From positions 495,460 to 559,459 of the forward strand of contig NMRA01000282.1 in the NCBI GenBank assembly GCA_002633005.1: DNA of 64,000 nt. Direction: 5' to 3'. Under the pieces are notes generated by a model. The model made no database searches and was not told the DNA's origin. It worked only from the letters and a program-made list of their open reading frames with translations. Position 1 is the stretch's first letter. Every line of letters begins with the position of its first letter. Position numbers and translations under genes: made by a program. The stretch is from Phoronis australis (lineage: Eukaryota > Phoronida > Phoronidae). Of the stretch, positions 57,661 through 64,000 are shown piece by piece.

Positions 57661-59370
57661 GTTGACATTTGTTTTGTAATTTTAGACCATGAAGGCTACA
57701 TTTTGCAGCATTTTTCATTGATGTTTCAAAGTGTGGGAGTACCACGTTGAATAAGATATTTACGATATTAATCCCCTATAACAATTCCTAATACAATAGT
57801 ATTTAAACTTTATTTCCTTCTGTTTATATTTCTGAATAATCAAAATCATAACTAGGGCACTAACCTCTACAAAACAGGTCTCCAAGTTCACCTTACCATG
57901 AAGGCTTTGCTCCCGTTGCCTCGAAAAACTTCCAAGCCATTTACGACTCGAGAAACGGTTCTCATTAGTAAGCCCTAGGATTTCAAAATTTAATCTTTTT
58001 TATCCAATTCTAACAAGTTATCTTTCGATTCTGACCCAAGTCTTAAACCAGTGATGTCATGGCAACAAAATTGAGATTTCAGTGTAAAAGGTTCGGTAAG
58101 TATATTTCCTGATTTCACGTTTTTGTACTTCATGGAAGGGAAATGAAGCTTTTGTTGAAGCGCTTAAAACCACCATTTATCATGTTTTGACAAGTGACTA
58201 CGCTGTCAGCATCACTAAACATTCCTTTATCGCACTGCATGTCACAACCGTAAATTCAATATCGCAAAACAAGAAAATAGAAGCAAAGCGACTTTAATGG
58301 AAAGTTTCTGAGGTCCATGAACATAAATGTGACAAGTGAAGGTACCCAGCGCCAGCGTGTCATGTCCGCGCGTCTCCGATGTCCCGCGGGAAAATGAATA
58401 CGCCTCACCTTCTTTATTATAAAATAAATCGTGGAAAACGAACAGCAATATTTGATGATTTTCACACTAAGCTCAGAAGAGAGTGATTAATATTGTGACT
58501 GACTGTCCCATTTCTACGAAGTATGTGTCGACCAATGAATGCTTGCAACTCGAAATGAGCTAATTAACGTACAGTCAGATGGTGTTTGCAGGTTTTCTAA
58601 TTTGACCATCTTATCGACCGGTGGAGTTGTAATATGTTACCAAGAAATCTAGGTAACAAAATGCCATTAGAAAATAAAGGCAGCCACTTCAAAGGTTGAA
58701 TAACAAGGCAAGGTACACGCGTATATCTGAATCGAGATGGTTCCATGACGTAGTACCAGAATAGTTCTGTTATGGAGATAGGCGATCACCATTGTCGCTA
58801 CACCTGGTACGTCTGCTGTGAACCTGATTAACTCGTTGAATTTTGTCACACATACTCAGTGAATGGCAGTGGCGACATCTGGTATCTGTTCCATGACTTT
58901 TAGACTTAAAAGTCTAGACTTTTAAATCTAACCCAGAGACAGTAGAGAGGACCTGTCGTCTTTCGTTCCACATATCTATTTCTGAAAAAAAAATCTCACT
59001 TCGCCAAAAATACAAAGTCTCTGAGAATATACACATAACTGGTAGTAACTGATATGATTTCTATCAATTATTTCTAGATGGTGGTATGCTCATACTTACT
59101 TGGCTAAGACTTTATTCAATTTACTGTGACGTGCGAGCGACAAGTCCACACATCGGCCTATTCCTAAAAAAACAGGTCATTGTATAATGCTGAATCACAT
59201 GATCATACACATCGACATATTCGTTGACTGAGTAGTTTAACTTATAAGATACATCTTGAGGTCCACGAAAGAGTATAATGTCTCTTGTTGACTTCGCAGG
59301 TTACGTCGACGATCCTCTCATAACGGAGTTGAGTTAGTATGAAACTGCCGAGGAATGTTTTTATTATTAA
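57660..59370. other. Intergenic, nothing recognised
   Basis: 57840-57960 resembles the inverse of about 42160-42300 (ACAAAACAGG.CT, CCTCGAAAA). Otherwise only short frames. No domain or RNA gene was recognised. Confidence 0.4.
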
Positions 59371-59598
59371 TTTTGAGAACAACAAGAGCCAGGAACAAAA
59401 CGCATCAATCCAAACAATCACTAACCTGGCAAATCGAGAAAGGGATAAGTATTCAAGCAGTTGCTTCTCATTTCAGCATGTCACGTTTTTCCCCGTGTGT
59501 GGGTGGGCGCAGGTTGTTACAGACCGGTGCTAATAGCTTTCGGTGCAACGATTGACTGAAGACTGGTTAGAGTTAATCCTTTATGAATCCCGACCGTA

Positions 59599-60207
59599 TG
59601 TTCACAAGCCTAGTCCAACAAAACGTCCGACGTAATGTCTGTTTATGCTCCAGCCAGTGCTGCAAACCCTTGAATTGTGATGAACTTCTGAGACACGTTC
59701 AGCAACTGTTACACTCATCGATTCAATAACCTGCTGTCCCTATAGCTGGCTCTCTATTGACTATCGCTGTAACTGCCGATTCTCTTCACTGCAACTCAAC
59801 TGTAATTCTCCTGATTAACTTTCTTGAACTGACTGAATCTGACAAACACAAACCCGTGCTTGTGTATTTATAGCCTGATGCATTGTTCTGGAACTTTTCA
59901 TCATTTCAAGCACATTCTAGAACTTTCCTGAATCTACCCAACCATTCTACAAACATGTACTAGTCTCTAGAGTATTCCAGACTTCATTAATCACTGTCAT
60001 GCTAGAGTCTTCTAGAAAGTTCCACACTATACTGCAGTAAACAAATTACATAATCACTACTGAACTCAGTCTACTAGAAAGTTCCATACTGTTCTGCAGT
60101 AAACAAATTACATCATCATTGTACTTAACTCAGGGGTCATGCCAATCAAACAAAACAACAAAACAACACAATACAACTAAAAACATTGTCAGTCTATATT
60201 CTGACAC
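59599..60207 (-). mobile_element. Solo Ty3/gypsy-type LTR
   Basis: Same family as 32157-32640: TGTGTCAGAAT..AGACTGACA at the minus-strand start, TCTAGAA clusters (one stretch doubled at 60000-60090) and a TATTTATAG box at 59868. No internal element on either side. Matching target duplications were not found, so the ends are approximate. Confidence 0.65.
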
Positions 60208-60249
60208 AGCAATATTGACTTCTATCTATAATCTGACACAAAGACTCCA

Positions 60250-62230
60250 TTTCCATTTTCAAAGTTGTCCCATAGCAATGATCAGAATTGTCAGAAAAGC
60301 GGATATGAGCAATGGGAAATATTTTTCCATGAAAACAAAGAAGAACTTGCTACATATTGACAATAGTTGTTTAACGAACTCCGAACATGATAAATTGCTA
60401 ACAACCAAAAAACGATTGAAAATTTAACAATAGTTTTTATTAACTCAAGGATCTAGTCATATATTAAACATAAAAGTGTGATTAAAACTAAATAGCTGCT
60501 TTGAAAGTAGTCGTGGTAGGGTGGACAATGGAAATAGAATCATGCCAGATACGCCCATTAATTAGTTTCGCGCAACCCTAGTGTGTGTTGTAAACACAAG
60601 GCTGAGAACTACGCCATCTTGTCATTCGCCGCAATGAAAAACTAATCGTGTCCAAACCATGTAAACACTGATAAATCAATTCATTCTTTAATGACATTCG
60701 TAGAGCAATAAAATTGCTATGTGATTAAAATTGGGTGAAATGAATGTATTTACATTCCTTTATAACCAAATGAGAATGAAAAGGTGTGTTTTAGTCAATA
60801 TTAAAGTGTAATAGACAGTAGGATTTTTGGTTTCATTCTCTTGAAGCTCCCTGGAAAAGCCATGGTCTTGGTTCATGCTTGAGTTTTTAATTAGGCAAAT
60901 TAAGGCTCCTACTGTTACATTTGATACCTTACCTCCATGGATTATGTAATTTTAGTGATTGCTGCTGGGGGTTCAGGGTGCAGTTGCCCCCACGTGCCAG
61001 TGGAACGGGGTTACATAGGGAGGGTGCAAAATAGATAAAAACCAGGTTTGCGCCAAATGGATGTTGATACCCTCCCAGGGTGGTGCATGGGAGGAGTGCA
61101 ANGCCAATAAACACCATTTCAATCCCAATAGAAACTTCGTCATTTTCTTAGGATTAAAATTGGCCTACATGTATAGTCTGCTTCAACTTCTAGAACTCAA
61201 GCAATGACCGTGAATACTCCAATTGGTTGTAGTTCGCCTATGTATATTTAACGTTTTGGGCCGCCAGTGGGTTCGTTCGTGCGTTACATATTTGAAAGTT
61301 GTCCCATAGCAATGATCAGAATTGTCAGAACAGCGGATATGAGCAATGGGAAATATTTTTCATGAGAACAAAGAAGAACTTGCTACATATAGACAATAGT
61401 TATTTAACGAACTCCGAACATGATAAATTGCTAACAATAAAAAAAAACGATTGAAAATTTAACAATAGTTTTTATTAACTCGAGGATCTAGTCATATATT
61501 AAACGTATATGTGTGATTAAAACTAAATAGCTGCTTTGAAAGTAGTTGTGGTAAGGTGGACAATGGAAATAGAATCATGCCAGATACGCCCAATAATTAG
61601 TTTCGCGCAACCCTCGTGTGTGTTGTAAACACAACTCTGAGAACTACGCCATCTCGTAATTCGCCGCAATAGTTAGCGGTCGAAAAACTAATCGTGTCCA
61701 AACCATGTAAACACTGATAAATCCATTCATTCTTTAATGATATTCGTAGAGCAATAAAATTTCTATGTGATTAAAAATGGGTGAAATGAATATATTTACA
61801 TTCACGTATAACCAAATGAGAATGAAAATATGTGTTTTAGTCAATATTAAAGTGTAATAGAAAGTAGGATTTTTGGTTTCATTCTCTTGAAGCTCCCCGG
61901 AAAAGCCATGGTCTTGGTTCATGCTTGAGTTTTTAATAAGGCAAATTAAGGCTCCTACTGTTACATTTGATACCTCCATGGATTACGTAATTTTAGTGAT
62001 TGNTAATTAGGCAAATTAAGGCTCCTACTGTTACATTTGATACCTTACCTCCATGGATTATGTAATTTTAGTGATTGCTCCTGGGGGTTCAGGGTGCAGT
62101 TGCCCCCACGTGCCAGCGGAACGGGGTTACATAGGGAGAGTGCAAAATAGATAAAAACCAGGTTTGCGCAAAATGGGTGTTGATACCCTCCCAGGGTGGT
62201 GCATGGAAGGAGTGCAAAACAGGTAAAAAC
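60250..62230. repeat. Threefold repeated segment across two contig joins
   Basis: 60260-60990 recurs at 61290-61995, and 60890-61101 recurs at 62004-62220. The N sites at 61102 and 62003 fall at the switches. Common parts are GTTGTCCCATAGCAATGATC, CGCGCAACCCT.GTGTGTT and TTAGGCAAATTAAGGCTCC. 61103-61290 resembles 33684-33840. No gene. Confidence 0.8.
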
Positions 62231-63109
62231 CAAAGGATGTGCCACATTGGTGCTAAGCCTCTCCCATCCTCAGAAATTTTGGTTACTAAATCCCCCTAAC
62301 CATTGACAACATGTAATGAGGTGGTGACAAGATTTGGTTCTCGTTTTGTGCACGCACCCTAGGATTTTTTGTAATAGCCGACGGTCATGCCCCTGTGGTT
62401 ATGTCAGTAACATCCTGGGTATTTCCCAACTTTTCATTCAGTATAAGGTGCTCCCAGGTCATTCCTCGTTTCATCTCCACCCAAGAATTTCGCATGTGTT
62501 CCCCATTGAATGCGCAAAGCTACTAGCATTTAAGACGATTTTTCGTGCTGGAGGTGTTACACAAGAAGAAAACAAGGTAATTCATCACTGCCACAAAATT
62601 GTAATCAATTCTGATGCTCTCTCACATCAAATTTTAGAACAGGCTTCCGTTATTTTTTGTGACATGCCAGTATAGGGTAAACTTTACACTCTTCCGCTAC
62701 AATCACCGACAGTTAGAAGTCAGTTCGTAAAAAATACAGTTCTTGTGTTTCGGTAGATGAATTATGCAATTTATTGCACTACAAAAAGGCGCCGTTCCCC
62801 ATCGTACTTCACCGTTACTTATGCGCCACTTGGTGGCGCTAGTAGTAGCGAACTCACCAGTGAATACTCCTACTATAGTAAACTCCTTGCTACAGACCCA
62901 CCCACGCGCATTGGTAGATGCTTGGTCACTAAGGATTTAAATTTATTTATCGTGGACCATTCGGAAGAAAGTGTCACTCGTAATTACGACCAAGACTTTG
63001 CTATTCCCGAGAACTCAACAAGAGGTCGTGACTCGGAAGGCGTATAATCACAAGTTGTGTCAGTTGTTAGTATTGACGAAAACCTAGGGAGAAGGGATGT
63101 GCTTGACCT
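62231..63109. other. Unrecognised stretch with open frames
   Basis: Frames at 62334-62675 (113 codons) and 62757-63047 (96 codons) are open, but the protein text has no recognisable domain, signal or membrane pattern. Chance frames cannot be excluded. Confidence 0.3.
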
Positions 63110-63110
63110 N

Positions 63111-64000
63111 CTCTGACGAATTCCGGCTTACCGAAGAACTATCCATACTTTCCGTTGTCTGTGCATGTTCACGGCGCCTCTCTATTGTATCTTGATCAGT
63201 GTATTCCGGTTCGAACTGATAGCTTGTGAAACCTAACGATCGACCCGATCCGTGAAGTCTTCGTCCAATGAGCTCTTGACTAAGTCGGGATTGGCGCCGG
63301 GCGATTTGCCATACAGACATTTATTATTCTGCGTTCTGTTTCAAAATGTATTATTCTCACCCTAGCCAATGCTTATATAAAACTGAAACAAATTATGTCT
63401 CATTAGATACAATTTGTAAAGCCTTTGTGGTATTCGTGAGTGCAAATGTTGATAAGCCAGCAATGAATGAACCACTGCGTCACCGGCTTATGATGCAGGC
63501 ACTAAAAGTAAGTGAACAGGCACCGAGGCCGTGTGAGCTGAACGAAAGCTGTTGTCAAACAGTTACACGATTTTATACGTTGGGTCACACGTTGGGGAAT
63601 CTTCATCTAGAAATAGATATACATTATTCAAACAATTGTTACTGTACAACCTTTACCCTGGCGGTCTGTGGAAGGAGAACCCGACTTAGGGGCCCCCCGA
63701 CAAGGAAGTAGATTTTCAGTTTCGTGGCTAATTCACTTGAACAAATACGTGCACAATATTTCTTTGGCTCACTATTATAGTCTTTTCGTGACTGCAGGTT
63801 TAGTTTCAAACTGAAGCTGGTTCTTCTGTCTGTATTTCACGGAAGAATATTTCGAATTTATCTCCGAACAGACCCCAAACTCCTGCTACGCCTCCTTGGT
63901 AAATTGACCTGCCGAATTTTGTAAGCTACGGTGCGTCCAAACACCAATGTATCCGTAACAGCGAAATAAAACAACACGTTTTTATAAGAACTCGGTGTAT
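63111..64000. repeat. Second copy of 30912-31900
   Basis: Starts right after the N at 63110. It is collinear with 30912-31900 minus the 31605-31735 insert. The THAP finger itself is not included. Confidence 0.75.

Overview
The window is non-coding-rich, AT-rich animal DNA. Introns with GT..AG borders, kringle and PAN/apple-type extracellular exons, a THAP-type zinc finger remnant, Ty3/gypsy and non-LTR retrotransposon pieces and very large DNA transposons all point to an invertebrate metazoan, probably marine. The species cannot be named from the sequence. Six single N characters (441, 18637, 50043, 61102, 62003, 63110) look like contig joins. Most lie exactly at the edge of a duplicated segment, so part of the duplication is probably two haplotypes placed in one scaffold.

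The main content is a family of large DNA transposons with terminal inverted repeats of about 0.8-0.9 kb. These repeats are built from tandem units of about 138 bp. Element 1 (2581-7906) is an internally deleted copy. Element 2 (7909-17691, 9783 bp) is a full-length copy facing the opposite way. It carries a decayed multi-exon gene (9900-16255) for a very large protein: two Cys/His modules at the N-terminus, a long conserved core, and a C-terminal XPG/FEN-like nuclease signature with an acidic tail. The two elements share one TA dinucleotide at their junction. A second copy of the locus (18638-23190) has element 1 followed directly by the same right flank, with element 2 absent. This gives an internal empty site and indicates a TA target duplication. 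Within element 2, a 5'-truncated non-LTR retrotransposon with an RNase H domain (11303-12103) sits in the transposase gene between 12-bp target duplications. Intron 1 holds a foldback made of minisatellite arms.

From 17.7 to 27 kb on the minus strand lies a small cluster of kringle genes. The best is a two-exon gene (23888-22466) predicted to make a secreted protein of about 205 residues: signal peptide, one kringle and a PAN-like domain. A second copy of its last exon lies at 17917-18176. Two further kringle exons lie at 25029-26400, and a broken paralogue at 44.6-46.0 kb. A roughly 330-bp inverted stem-loop repeat sits next to the splice acceptor of nearly every copy.

From 27 to 64 kb I find no intact host gene. 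This part is a mosaic of paired, partly inverted segments (27.4/50.0 kb, 28.7/56.3 kb, 30.9/63.1 kb, 36.8/53.8 kb, 41.5/55.1 kb, 42.4/57.6 kb, 1.3/39.4 kb, 60.3/61.3/62.0 kb). It also holds Ty3/gypsy LTRs, a truncated gypsy RNase H, a THAP remnant, a GC-rich island at 35.3-36.2 kb, and a foldback around a tRNA-like sequence with its own empty-site paralogue.
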